Both the position numbers and the translations under genes were made by a program. From NCBI GenBank assembly GCA_014302835.1, contig CP060294.1, positions 434,001 to 498,000 on the forward strand: a DNA stretch of 64,000 bases, written 5' to 3'. Shown piece after piece: positions 9,167-17,247 of this stretch (positions are counted from its first letter, which is position 1; each line of letters starts with the position of its first letter). The DNA is from Pedobacter sp. PAMC26386 (GTDB lineage: Bacteria; Bacteroidota; Bacteroidia; Sphingobacteriales; Sphingobacteriaceae). The notes under the pieces are model-generated. The model was not told where the DNA came from and made no database searches. It worked only from the letters and a program-made list of their open reading frames with translations.

Positions 9167-9658
9167 ATGAAAAAGATTGGATTAATTTCAGATACGCATG
9201 GTCATTTGGATGATGCAGTATTTAAGCACTTTGAGGCTTGTGATGAGGTCTGGCATGCAGGCGATTTTGGCCCTGATGTTGCGGAAAAATTAAAAGCATT
9301 TAAACCACTCAAAGGTGTGTATGGAAATATCGATGATAAGGTAATCAGGGCGGAGTTTCCAGAGCATCTGCGTTTTAACTGTGAAAATGTAGATGTTTGG
9401 ATGACACATATCGGCGGATATCCGGGTAAATATGCTCCGAATGTAAAGTGTGAAATTTACACTAACCCACCGAAGTTGTTTATAACTGGTCACTCACATA
9501 TTTTAAAAGTGATGTTTGATCCTAAAATCAATTGTCTGCACATAAACCCGGGTGCAGCGGGTAAATCTGGCTGGCATAAAGTTAAAACTTTAATTCGTTT
9601 TTGTATTTCGGAAGAAAAAATCCATACCTTAGAGGCCATAGAAATAGGTAATAGGTAA
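9167..9658 (+). CDS. YfcE/MJ0936 family metallophosphoesterase
   Basis: 163-residue cytosolic phosphodiesterase with a binuclear metal site. Metal ligands are readable: D9 and H11 in SDTHGH, D33 in AGDFG, N54 in GNID, then the MTHIGGYPGKY and ITGHSHI motifs and a final NPGAAG. In vitro such enzymes hydrolyse simple phosphodiesters; the physiological substrate here is unknown. The gene lies 23 bases before fbp and is probably co-transcribed. Confidence 0.88.
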   Translation: MKKIGLISDTHGHLDDAVFKHFEACDEVWHAGDFGPDVAEKLKAFKPLKGVYGNIDDKVIRAEFPEHLRFNCENVDVWMTHIGGYPGKYAPNVKCEIYTNPPKLFITGHSHILKVMFDPKINCLHINPGAAGKSGWHKVKTLIRFCISEEKIHTLEAIEIGNR

Positions 9659-9681
9659 CGTATAAAGTACACTAAGTATAT

Positions 9682-10713
9682 ATGTCGGGTATAAAAACAT
9701 TAGGACAGTTCATTATTGAGAAACAAGCTGATTTCTCTTACGCAAAAGGAGAGCTTTCAAGATTATTGAGAGATATCGGAATCGCTGCAAAAATCGTTAA
9801 CAGGGAGGTAAATAAAGCAGGTTTGGTTGACATTCTTGGGGATGCCGGAACTGTTAATATCCAGGGCGAAGGCCAGAAAAAACTAGATGTTTTTGCAAAT
9901 ACACAATTTATAGCCGCTTTAACCAGCGGGGGTGAGTGCTGTATCGTGGCTACTGAAGAGGAAGACGATTTTGTTCCTATAGATTCTCCAGTGTCTAAAA
10001 ATGCGAAATACATTGTATGTATTGACCCTCTTGATGGTTCTTCAAACATTGATGTCAATGTAGCAGTTGGAACAATTTTTTCTATTTACCGTAGAAAATC
10101 CATTGAAGGTATGGCTACATTGGCTGATGTACTGCAAAAAGGTACGGAGCAGGTGGCAGCTGGTTATGTGATTTATGGTTCTTCGACTATGTTGGTTTAT
10201 ACTACTGGTAAAGGAGTAAATGGATTTACGCTCGATCCATCGATCGGTGAGTTCTGCTTATCCCATCCTAACATGAAGGTGCCAAAGGATGGAAGTATTT
10301 ATTCAATCAATGAAGGGAATTATGTCCATTTTCCAGAAGGGGTAAAGAAGTATATTAAGTATGCACAGGTGCATGACGAGGCTTCTAACAGACCATATAC
10401 TTCAAGGTATATTGGTTCTATGGTAGCTGATATTCATCGTAACCTGATTAAGGGTGGTATTTATATCTATCCGACTACTGCGAGTTCTCCAAATGGAAAA
10501 TTGAGGTTATTATATGAATGTAATCCGATGGCCTTTATTGTTGAACAGGCTGGTGGTACTGCTTCTGATGGTTTCAGACGGATTTTAGAAATCGAGCCAG
10601 TTGAATTGCACCAGAGATCTTCAATTTTTATTGGTTCAGAAAAGATGGTAAAGATGGCGGAAGAAATGATGGCAACTTATACAATCGCAGAAGCTGAAAA
10701 TAAAAGCGCTTAA
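9682..10713 (+). CDS. fbp: Fructose-1,6-bisphosphatase class I
   Basis: Gluconeogenic hydrolysis of fructose 1,6-bisphosphate to fructose 6-phosphate. The 343-residue length is normal for class I. The metal site is clear in [15 protein letters not shown], preceded by [25 protein letters not shown] and [20 protein letters not shown] carry substrate-binding residues. The gene ends at a hairpin shared with the convergent rnhA. Having both this enzyme and the peptide/amino-acid transporters in the window fits growth on non-sugar carbon. Confidence 0.96.
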   Translation: MSGIKTLGQFIIEKQADFSYAKGELSRLLRDIGIAAKIVNREVNKAGLVDILGDAGTVNIQGEGQKKLDVFANTQFIAALTSGGECCIVATEEEDDFVPIDSPVSKNAKYIVCIDPLDGSSNIDVNVAVGTIFSIYRRKSIEGMATLADVLQKGTEQVAAGYVIYGSSTMLVYTTGKGVNGFTLDPSIGEFCLSHPNMKVPKDGSIYSINEGNYVHFPEGVKKYIKYAQVHDEASNRPYTSRYIGSMVADIHRNLIKGGIYIYPTTASSPNGKLRLLYECNPMAFIVEQAGGTASDGFRRILEIEPVELHQRSSIFIGSEKMVKMAEEMMATYTIAEAENKSA

Positions 10714-10725
10714 GTATTGATGAAA

Positions 10726-10756
10726 TAATAAGCGGGATAAATTTATCCCGCTTATT
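10726..10756. terminator. Hairpin between convergent fbp and rnhA
   Basis: Stem AATAAGCGGGATA/TATCCCGCTTATT with a 5-base loop lies between the two stop codons. It lacks a long U-tract on either strand, so it is a modest bidirectional terminator. Confidence 0.6.
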
Positions 10757-10757
10757 A

Positions 10758-11231
10758 TTATAATAATGTGCCTCTGCTTTTTTCTGCTTCAAATTCAATG
10801 TCAATTTTCTGGTTGACTTTATCTCTCGAAGCTGCCACAGCTAAAACATCACATCTTTCGTTTTCAGGATGATCATTGTGTCCCTTTATCCAGATGAATT
10901 TTACATCGTGTAATTTATATACTGCAAGAAAACGAATCCAGAGATCTTTATTCTTTTTGTCTTTGAATCCCTTTTTTACCCATCCAAATACCCATTTCTT
11001 TTCTACTGAATCTACAACGTACTTTGAATCGGAGTAGATAGTGACCTGTTCGCCTGGTTTCTTAATAGTTTGGAGACCTTCAATAACAGCTAGTAACTCC
11101 ATCCTGTTATTGGTGGTCATGCGAAAACCTCCGCTTAATTCTTTATAATGACTACCTGAACGCAAAATGACTCCGTAACCTCCTGGTCCGGGATTTCCAC
11201 TTGCTGCACCGTCAGTGTAAATTTCAATCAT
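10758..11231 (-). CDS. rnhA: Ribonuclease HI
   Basis: Cuts RNA in RNA:DNA hybrids. The 157-residue protein has all four catalytic carboxylates: D7 (IYTDGAA), E45 (NRMELLA), D68 (YSDSKYV) and D128 (ERCDVLA), plus the auxiliary His in KGHND. The basic handle loop is present (KKWVFGWVKKGFKDKKNK). A possible minus-strand -7 box (TAACTTTG) is at 11320-11313. Confidence 0.95.
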   Translation of the reverse strand: MIEIYTDGAASGNPGPGGYGVILRSGSHYKELSGGFRMTTNNRMELLAVIEGLQTIKKPGEQVTIYSDSKYVVDSVEKKWVFGWVKKGFKDKKNKDLWIRFLAVYKLHDVKFIWIKGHNDHPENERCDVLAVAASRDKVNQKIDIEFEAEKSRGTLL

Positions 11232-11605
11232 AAATCTTTTAAATAAAGAAAGCAGGCTGCCTCTTTCGTAAGTTAATTAATTTGTAGCCTATCTCCGCTA
11301 ACGCGAGGATTGCAAAGTTAACTTTTGCTTTTACAACTGTAGTGAGTTCTTCCGGATTCTTTATGGAATGAATGTTTTTATTGAAATTCTTTGTTTTCTT
11401 CCGGTTGATTTAGTTGGTGTTGGCGTTCAGGAAAAGAGGATGTGTATTGTTTAAATTATTTATTTCAGGTGTTCTTTTTTTGAGTTAATATGAACAATAT
11501 AAATGATTTATGTGTACGTGTGTCCTCGTAAATTAGTTAACCGATTGAAAGGCGTAGCCCGAAAAGCCTTTAATGAGTAGGGAATTAACTTTAATAATTA
11601 ATAGG
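11232..11605. other. Intergenic region before the leader peptide
   Basis: AT-rich 374 bases without a credible ORF. It contains a possible rnhA -7 box (11313-11320, minus) and, at 11549-11572, a small hairpin AAAGGC/GCCTTT that would lie in the 5' leader of the short peptide gene. Nothing else is recognisable. Confidence 0.5.
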
Positions 11606-11797
11606 ATGAGAAAATTAGAATTATGTAATCTGGGTGTTGAACAACTGGATGCAATCAGTATGGCCAAAATTGAAGGCGGGTTTACGTTTGATTCCAAACT
11701 TGTTCAGTTCGCTATATCAATTCCAGGTATAGGAGGAAAAAGTTTATCTATAAGACTTTTTGTGCCTGTATCATTCGGAATCGAATACACCTCATAG
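11606..11797 (+). CDS. Short peptide with double-glycine leader (bacteriocin-like), unknown function
   Basis: 63-residue peptide read from the ATG at 11606; a longer frame from 11573 adds 11 residues and is less likely. The first ~25 residues (MRKLELCNLGVEQLDAISMA, then KIEGGF) match the leader type of Bacteroidota GG-leader peptides: KKLEL start, LGVEQL amphipathic helix, and GG at about positions 24-25. Such leaders are cut by C39-peptidase ABC exporters. The remaining ~38 residues are hydrophobic and Gly/Ser/Ile rich with no Cys, so not a disulfide or lanthipeptide core. No transporter, modifying enzyme or immunity gene is adjacent. It could be secreted or a decayed relic. Confidence 0.5.
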   Translation: MRKLELCNLGVEQLDAISMAKIEGGFTFDSKLVQFAISIPGIGGKSLSIRLFVPVSFGIEYTS

Positions 11798-11903
11798 AAT
11801 TCTCAAATGTGAAGTCGCTAAATATCTATGGTGCGGAGGCCTATTGTAGGTCAAGATCTCGTTAAATTCAGTAGTTTTACGTTTTCTCGGCCTTTTAACT
11901 AAA

Positions 11904-11929
11904 GAAAGCAGCCTATTGAGGCTGCTTTC
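11904..11929 (-). terminator. Hairpin downstream of tRNA-His
   Basis: Perfect 10-bp stem GAAAGCAGCC/GGCTGCTTTC with a 6-base loop. On the minus strand it is followed by a weak U-rich stretch, placing it as the probable terminator of tRNA-His. Confidence 0.55.
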
Positions 11930-11952
11930 GATGTTTTACTGCTTTTAAACAA

Positions 11953-12030
11953 TGGGGTGGAATATGGGGCTCGAACCCACGACCCTCGGTACCACAAACC
12001 GATGCTCTAACCAACTGAGCTAAAACCACC
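11953..12030 (-). tRNA. tRNA-His (anticodon GTG)
   Basis: Cloverleaf read on the minus strand: D arm GCTC/GAGC, anticodon stem TCGGT/ACCGA with loop TTGTGGT (anticodon GTG), T arm GTGGG-TTCGAGC-CCCAT, and encoded CCA at 11955-11953. The extra G-1 (12030) opposite C73 (11956) is the identity mark of tRNA-His. In the acceptor stem, pairs 5-68 and 6-67 are U-U mismatches; the other five pairs are Watson-Crick. Confidence 0.93.
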
Positions 12031-12305
12031 GTGTTTTTCAGTTTGACAAAAGTACAAATTTTAATGTTCTTAGCAAATATTTCTGTACTTAAATTTGAAT
12101 TATTCTTTAATCTATTCAGATACAGTATTTTAAATTTTAATAAAATTTAGGCGTATCTGATGAATTTGTGTGTTACAGGACTAAAAAATGATTTCTTGGA
12201 AGAAGTGAATCCACTTAATACTTGATTTCTTGATCTCGATCTCCATAATAATGATAAACTTGCAAAGTCTCCAAATAAAATATGGGCCTTTACGGTAGTG
12301 TAAAA

Positions 12306-12328
12306 GATACAATTAGCATAATTGTATC
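12306..12328. promoter_or_regulatory. Perfect inverted repeat, possible operator
   Basis: GATACAATTA and TAATTGTATC flank a 3-base GCA centre. The 10-bp perfect arms lie 50 bases before the -7 box at 12378. A dimeric regulator site is possible; the AT-rich arms could also be chance. Confidence 0.35.
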
Positions 12329-12377
12329 ATAATATCTTAAAAAGTGTTAAAGTTTTCTTTTTGTTAGAAAAGAATAT

Positions 12378-12456
12378 TACATTTGGGCTTACCCTTTCGA
12401 GGGTATGTTTTTCATAGGTAGATGTAGGGCCGGAAATTTATTTTCGGCCCTTTTTT
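12378..12456 (+). ncRNA. Candidate small RNA or attenuator upstream of ubiX
   Basis: A -7 box match TACATTTG (12378-12385) predicts a transcript from about 12392. It would contain hairpin ACCCT-TTCG-AGGGT and then terminator stem GGGCCG/CGGCCC plus AAA/TTT, followed by T6 at 12451. A TTTG lies upstream but only 14 bases away, shorter than the usual spacing. No ORF precedes the terminator on this strand. It is either a ~65-nt RNA or a leader that stops transcription before ubiX (ATG at 12488). Confidence 0.4.
12427..12456 (+). terminator. Orphan intrinsic terminator before ubiX
   Basis: GC-rich stem GGGCCG/CGGCCC extended by AAA/TTT and followed by six T. It points toward ubiX and has no coding gene upstream on the plus strand. 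Confidence 0.75.
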
Positions 12457-12487
12457 GTTTCTATAGGTTCCGTATCTTTATACACTC

Positions 12488-13060
12488 ATGAAGAAGAAGA
12501 AAATCATCGTTGCAATCACAGGTGCCAGCGGATCAATATATGCCAAACTTTTATTGAATAGCCTTGAGCAGTTAGCTGATCAGATAGAAACTGTTGGTGT
12601 TGTGATGTCTGACAATGCAAAAGAAGTCTGGCGTTTTGAATTAGGGAATAGTGATTATGGCAGGTATACTTTTGATTTTTATCAGAAGATGGATTTTAAT
12701 GCGCCTTTTGCTTCCGGATCTGCAAGATTTGATACGATGATTATTATTCCTTGTTCTATGGGAACGCTTGGCAGAATCGCCCATGGCATTTCCAATGATC
12801 TAATTTCAAGGGCAGCAGATGTAATCTTAAAAGAACGAAGAAAACTAATAGCTGTGGTCAGAGATACTCCTTTCAGTTTGATTCATATTAATAATATGAA
12901 AACGGTTACTGAAGCAGGTGGGATTATCTGCCCAGCGAGCCCATCATACTATAGTATCCCAACAACTATTGAAGAAGTAGCGCAAACTGTAGTGAGCAGA
13001 GTTATAGATCTGGCAGGATTGGAGCAGGATAGTTTTCGCTGGAACGAAAACAGAGCATAG
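12488..13060 (+). CDS. ubiX: Flavin prenyltransferase UbiX
   Basis: Attaches a dimethylallyl group to reduced FMN, giving the prenylated FMN cofactor of UbiD decarboxylases. The 190-residue protein begins with the family signature VAITGASGSIYAKLLL (FMN-binding), then IIIPCSMGTLGRIAHGISNDLISRAADV and ERRKLIAVVRDTPFS, and ends in the PSYYSIPTTIEEVAQTVVSRVIDL region. Its likely client, a UbiD-family protein, is in this window at 37040. Whether they serve menaquinone or aromatic-acid metabolism cannot be read here. Confidence 0.94.
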   Translation: MKKKKIIVAITGASGSIYAKLLLNSLEQLADQIETVGVVMSDNAKEVWRFELGNSDYGRYTFDFYQKMDFNAPFASGSARFDTMIIIPCSMGTLGRIAHGISNDLISRAADVILKERRKLIAVVRDTPFSLIHINNMKTVTEAGGIICPASPSYYSIPTTIEEVAQTVVSRVIDLAGLEQDSFRWNENRA

Positions 13061-13149
13061 TATCTTAAAATAAAGAAAATAACAATTTCATCTGCATAAT
13101 TTGACAATGAACAAATGTTTTGCCCTATGCAAACATTAATCTAAAAAGT

Positions 13150-13157
13150 TATCTTTG
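13150..13157 (+). promoter_or_regulatory. Predicted -7 box of mtaB
   Basis: TATCTTTG matches TAnnTTTG; no well-spaced TTG is seen upstream. The predicted ~73-base leader contains a small CGATAT/ATATCG hairpin at 13188-13205. Confidence 0.35.
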
Positions 13158-13236
13158 CAGCTCAAATGAATGCTGACATATTCTATACGATATGAATTTA
13201 TATCGGTGTTTTTTAGCCTCATAACAATAAATTTCA

Positions 13237-14556
13237 ATGAAAAAAGTAGCATTTTATACACTGGGTTGCAAGTTAAACTTTTCAGAAACTTCAACTATTG
13301 GCCGTCTTTTTACTGATGCAGGTTATGCTGTAGTAGATTTTACAGACGCTGCAGATGTATACGTCATCAATACCTGTTCTGTTACAGAACATGCGGATAA
13401 AAAATGCCGTAAGGTAGTGAAGGAAGCACTTAAATATGCACCAAACGCATATATTACTATTGTAGGCTGCTATGCACAATTAAAACCTGTTGAGATTGCT
13501 GAGATTGAGGGTGTAGATATGGTATTGGGCGCGGCCGAGAAATTCCGTATCGTAGAATATATCTCAGATCTGACGAAATTACCAAAAGCTGTTATTCATC
13601 AGCAAAACATAGAAAAAGTTAATCATAATTTTATTGCTGCCTATTCTATAGGTGACAGAACACGTACGTTCCTGAAAGTTCAGGATGGTTGTGATTATCC
13701 TTGTACATATTGTACAATTCCCCTTGCAAGAGGTGGAAGCAGAAGTGATACCATTGAAAATGTAGTGAATCGGGCAAAACAGATTGCTGAAAGTGGTGTG
13801 AAAGAAATTGTACTTACCGGGGTGAATCTTGGTGATTTTGGAATTCGCAGCGGACAGCGTGAGGATAAGTTTTTTGATTTGGTGAAAGCCTTGGACGAAG
13901 TAGAAGGAATTGAAAGAATCCGTATTTCTTCTATTGAGCCAAATTTATTAAGCAATGAAATTATCAGCTTTGTAGCTGCTTCAAAACGATTTGTACCACA
14001 TTTCCATATTCCTTTACAGTCTGGCTCTGATAAGATTCTTGGTCTGATGAAAAGACGTTACCGCAGAGATTTATATACGGAACGTGTGGCGACTATTAAA
14101 AAACTTATTCCGAATTGCTGTATAGGGGTTGATGTAATTGTAGGTTTCCCTGGTGAAACTCATGAAGACTTTTTAGATACTTACCAATTCCTGAACGAAC
14201 TGGATGTTTCTTATCTGCATGTATTTACTTATTCGGAACGTGAGCAGACTGAAGCTGCAGATATGACTGGTGTTGTTGCAGGAAGTGCGCGCGCTGACAG
14301 AAGTAAAATGCTTCATATTTTATCGGATAAGAAAAGGAGAGCCTTTTATCAATCACAGATTGGGACTATTGGAGAAGTTTTATTTGAGGATGATCAGAAA
14401 AATGGTTTCATGCATGGTTTTACCAAAAATTACGTAAAGGTAAAAGCTAAGTATGATCCTGTAATGGTTAATGAAATTAAAACTGTCAAACTAATGGAAT
14501 TAACTGCTGACGGTGAGGTAGAAGTTATGGAAACTGAAGAAGTTTTAGCACATTAA
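13237..14556 (+). CDS. mtaB: tRNA t6A37 methylthiotransferase MtaB
   Basis: Radical-SAM enzyme that converts t6A37 to ms2t6A in tRNAs reading ANN codons. 439 residues. The N-terminal UPF0004 domain holds the first cluster cysteines C11, C47 and C78. The radical-SAM cluster is C152-xxx-C156-xx-C159 in DGCDYPCTYCTIP. A C-terminal TRAM-like domain (about 370-435) follows. The opening YTLGCKLNFSETSTI favours MtaB over MiaB and RimO. Lgt follows 29 bases later. Confidence 0.93.
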   Translation: MKKVAFYTLGCKLNFSETSTIGRLFTDAGYAVVDFTDAADVYVINTCSVTEHADKKCRKVVKEALKYAPNAYITIVGCYAQLKPVEIAEIEGVDMVLGAAEKFRIVEYISDLTKLPKAVIHQQNIEKVNHNFIAAYSIGDRTRTFLKVQDGCDYPCTYCTIPLARGGSRSDTIENVVNRAKQIAESGVKEIVLTGVNLGDFGIRSGQREDKFFDLVKALDEVEGIERIRISSIEPNLLSNEIISFVAASKRFVPHFHIPLQSGSDKILGLMKRRYRRDLYTERVATIKKLIPNCCIGVDVIVGFPGETHEDFLDTYQFLNELDVSYLHVFTYSEREQTEAADMTGVVAGSARADRSKMLHILSDKKRRAFYQSQIGTIGEVLFEDDQKNGFMHGFTKNYVKVKAKYDPVMVNEIKTVKLMELTADGEVEVMETEEVLAH

Positions 14557-14585
14557 TCTTATATTCGCGTAAAAAAAATACGCAT

Positions 14586-15737
14586 ATGTTTCCAACCGTT
14601 TCCCATTTTATAGAATATCTTTTTGGTATCCAGGTTCCATTGCCGTTTAATACTTTCGGTGTATTTGTCGCATTGGCTTTTATTGCCGGTTACTGGGCAT
14701 TTACGCAGGAACTGAAAAGGAAGGAAGCATTGGGGTTACTGCATCCTGTCAAGAGGATTATAACTATTGGTAAACCAGCTACGACCACAGAACTGTTATC
14801 TAACTGCATATTCGGATTTCTGATTGGATATAAATTAGTTTATGCATTATTGAATTACCGGCTGTTTGTCAGCGATGCACAGACCGTACTCTTATCACTG
14901 AAAGGAAATATTCTTGGTGGATTATTTTTCGCTGGATTATTTGCTTACTGGGATTATAAAGAAAAGAATAAATTCAAGCTTGAGCAGCCTAAAAAAGTAG
15001 AGGTTACAGAGCATCCTTATGAATTAATGGGTAATATGATTGTCTGGGCTGCTGTATGGGGTTTTCTTGGCGCAAAGATATTTGATAACCTGGAACATTG
15101 GGATACTTTTGTTAAGGACCCGATAGGTGGTTTACTCTCATTTAGCGGACTTACCTTTTATGGCGGATTGATCTGCGGAGGAGCAGCTGTATTATATATT
15201 GCAAAGAAAAATGGAATCAAGCCTTTACATATGCTGGATGTGGGCGGCCCTGGAATGATGCTGGCTTATAGTGTCGGCAGAATTGGCTGTCATCTTTCTG
15301 GTGATGGTGATTGGGGAATTGTAAATATGAATCCTAAACCATTTGGCTGGTTACCTGACTGGTTGTGGGCTTATACTTATCCAAACAATGTAGCGATGGA
15401 AGGGATTCCTATTCCTGGTTGTGTAGGCAAATTTTGTAATGTATTACCCTTACCGGTATATCCTACACCTATTTACGAAGTAATTGTATGTTTTATCCTT
15501 TTTCTTATTCTTTGGCGTATCCGTCATCAGATTAAGCTACCAGGAATGATGTTTGGTATTTATTTAATGATGAATGGAGTGGAACGATTTTTTGTCGAGC
15601 TGATCCGTGTCAATTCAAAATACCATGTTGCAGGTCTTTCTTTTACTCAGGCAGAGTTGATTTCTTCTCTTTTGTTTATTTGTGGCCTGCTACTTGTCAT
15701 ATTCTCTATCAGGAATAAAAAAAAACACACAAGCTAA
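14586..15737 (+). CDS. lgt: Prolipoprotein diacylglyceryl transferase
   Basis: Inner-membrane enzyme adding diacylglycerol from phosphatidylglycerol to the lipobox Cys, the first step of lipoprotein maturation. At 383 residues it is longer than the ~290-residue E. coli enzyme, as in other Bacteroidota. Several hydrophobic segments are visible, and the Lgt signature region appears as SVGRIGCHLSGDGDWG, followed by PTPIYEVIVCF and GVERFFVELIRVN. The window encodes many lipoproteins that need it. It is likely co-transcribed with mtaB and the next gene. Confidence 0.93.
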   Translation: MFPTVSHFIEYLFGIQVPLPFNTFGVFVALAFIAGYWAFTQELKRKEALGLLHPVKRIITIGKPATTTELLSNCIFGFLIGYKLVYALLNYRLFVSDAQTVLLSLKGNILGGLFFAGLFAYWDYKEKNKFKLEQPKKVEVTEHPYELMGNMIVWAAVWGFLGAKIFDNLEHWDTFVKDPIGGLLSFSGLTFYGGLICGGAAVLYIAKKNGIKPLHMLDVGGPGMMLAYSVGRIGCHLSGDGDWGIVNMNPKPFGWLPDWLWAYTYPNNVAMEGIPIPGCVGKFCNVLPLPVYPTPIYEVIVCFILFLILWRIRHQIKLPGMMFGIYLMMNGVERFFVELIRVNSKYHVAGLSFTQAELISSLLFICGLLLVIFSIRNKKKHTS

Positions 15738-15747
15738 ATTTTACAAT

Positions 15748-16548
15748 TTGAATTACGAATTACTGAGTTCACAGGTCATTGCAATTGCAAGGTTAGCAGG
15801 CAATTTTATACGGAAAGAATCGATGCGTTTTGATGCCGGCACCATTGAATTCAAGGGATTAAATGATATGGTTTCTTATGTAGACAAAACTGCGGAAGAG
15901 ATTATAGTCGAAAATCTTGATCAATTAATACCAGATGCGGGTTTTACGACTGAAGAGCAAACGATAAATACAAAAGGAAAAACATACAACTGGATTATTG
16001 ATCCACTGGATGGTACGACAAATTTTATACATGGTGTACCAACTTATTCGATTAGTATTGCTTTATATGAAGAGGATAAGCCTGTTTTAGGGATCGTTTA
16101 CGAGCTTAATAGAGGTGAAATGTTTCATACTTATAAAGGTGGGCTTGCTTATCTTAATCATAAATCTATCCAGGTTTCACAAAGGAATACGCTGGCAGAT
16201 TCTTTACTGGCTACCGGTTTCCCTTATTATCAATTTGATAAACAGGCACAGTACATGCAGTTGTTGGCAGAATTAATGCAGAAGACTCATGGCCTAAGAA
16301 GAATCGGTTCTGCTGCTGTAGATTTGGCTTATGTTGCCTGTGGTAGGTTCGATGCATTCTTTGAATACAATCTTAACTCTTATGATGTGGCTGGCGGTGC
16401 CTACCTGGTTCAGCAGGCAGGAGGGAAGATTATGAACTTTAGCGGCGGTGATGAATTTATCGAACGCAGAGAAATTCTGGCTACCAATGGTTTAGTAGAT
16501 GTAGAAATGCTGGCAGCTATTCAAAGACATTTTGAAAGTCAGCATTAA
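15748..16548 (+). CDS. Inositol monophosphatase family protein (SuhB-like)
   Basis: Mg-dependent phosphatase of the IMPase fold, 266 residues from a TTG start at 15748. I prefer this start because it gives the family-like NYELLSSQVIAIARLAGNFI; the open frame from 15682 would overlap lgt by 56 bases. Metal motifs: EEQTI, WIIDPLDGTTNFIHG and YDVAGGAYLVQQAGG. Substrate may be inositol-1-phosphate or a related sugar phosphate; 3'(2'),5'-bisphosphate activity is also known in the superfamily. A strong bidirectional terminator follows. Confidence 0.9.
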   Translation: MNYELLSSQVIAIARLAGNFIRKESMRFDAGTIEFKGLNDMVSYVDKTAEEIIVENLDQLIPDAGFTTEEQTINTKGKTYNWIIDPLDGTTNFIHGVPTYSISIALYEEDKPVLGIVYELNRGEMFHTYKGGLAYLNHKSIQVSQRNTLADSLLATGFPYYQFDKQAQYMQLLAELMQKTHGLRRIGSAAVDLAYVACGRFDAFFEYNLNSYDVAGGAYLVQQAGGKIMNFSGGDEFIERREILATNGLVDVEMLAAIQRHFESQH

Positions 16549-16570
16549 AACTGATCAAATTCGCTGTATA

Positions 16571-16605
16571 AAAAAAGAGGCTTGTTTTTACAAGCCTCTT
16601 TTTTT
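16571..16605. terminator. Bidirectional terminator between the IMPase gene and nfu
   Basis: AAAAAAGAGGCTTG pairs with CAAGCCTCTTTTTT around a 5-base loop, giving U-tracts on both strands between two convergent genes. Confidence 0.88.
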
Positions 16606-16618
16606 ATGATTGTATTTT

Positions 16619-17170
16619 TTATAAAGCGTTTGAAACAACTTCCTTTACTTCAGGAACCATGCGTTGCAATAAATTCTGGATACCAGATTTTAAAGTGATG
16701 GTAGAGGAAGGACAGCCACTGCATGAACCACGGAGTTCAACCGTAACAACACCTTCTTCAAATGATTTATAACTGATTGCACCACCATCCTGTTCTACAG
16801 CAGGGCGTACGTAATCATGTAATATCTGCTGAATTTTCACTTCAAGATCAGATCCTTCAAATGCGGGAGCTTCTTCTGAAGTAACTTCTTTAATTTTATA
16901 TTCTGATTCTACGGCGCCTTTAACAAATTCCTTTAAAATAGGTTCGATATCTGGCCATTCTGCATCTTCAGTCTTTGTAATGGTAACAAAATTGCTCGCA
17001 AAAAATACACCATTAACAAAATTAAACTTGAATAATTCTTTTGCAAAAGGAGAGTGTTCAGCACTTTCTTTTGTAGCGAAATCCTCGCTTCCGTTAATCA
17101 GAAGCTTATTAACCATAAACTTCATGGTGGCTGGATTCGGGGTTTGTTCTGTATATACGTTAATAGTCAT
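16619..17170 (-). CDS. NifU-like Fe-S scaffold protein (Nfu)
   Basis: 183-residue iron-sulfur carrier. Residues 1-90 are the Nfu N-terminal domain (YTEQTPNPATMKFMVN); residues ~108-180 are the NifU C-terminal domain with the cluster-binding C150-xx-C153 (RGSCSGCPSSTITL). It probably passes Fe-S clusters to apo-enzymes such as MtaB. Single gene; convergent with the IMPase gene. Confidence 0.92.
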   Translation of the reverse strand: MTINVYTEQTPNPATMKFMVNKLLINGSEDFATKESAEHSPFAKELFKFNFVNGVFFASNFVTITKTEDAEWPDIEPILKEFVKGAVESEYKIKEVTSEEAPAFEGSDLEVKIQQILHDYVRPAVEQDGGAISYKSFEEGVVTVELRGSCSGCPSSTITLKSGIQNLLQRMVPEVKEVVSNAL

Positions 17171-17247
17171 TGTCTCTTTTTTCTTACAAAAATAAATAAT
17201 TCGAAATTCAAATGCAGATATCGATGTCTGTTTTAGGTCATTATATA

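Larger units (their letters stand above)
12031..12487. other. Non-coding region upstream of ubiX
   Basis: 457 bases with no credible ORF on either strand. Contents in order: AT-rich sequence, a short AAGTG/CACTT hairpin near 12210, a perfect 10-bp inverted repeat (12306-12328), a TACATTTG -7 box (12378-12385), a UUCG hairpin (12392-12405), and an intrinsic terminator (12427-12456) with no gene before it. Confidence 0.6.

Noticed and set aside
15682..15747. Upstream start for the IMPase gene inside lgt
   Set aside because: Would add residues that read lgt out of frame; the TTG at 15748 gives the family-like N-terminus and normal length.
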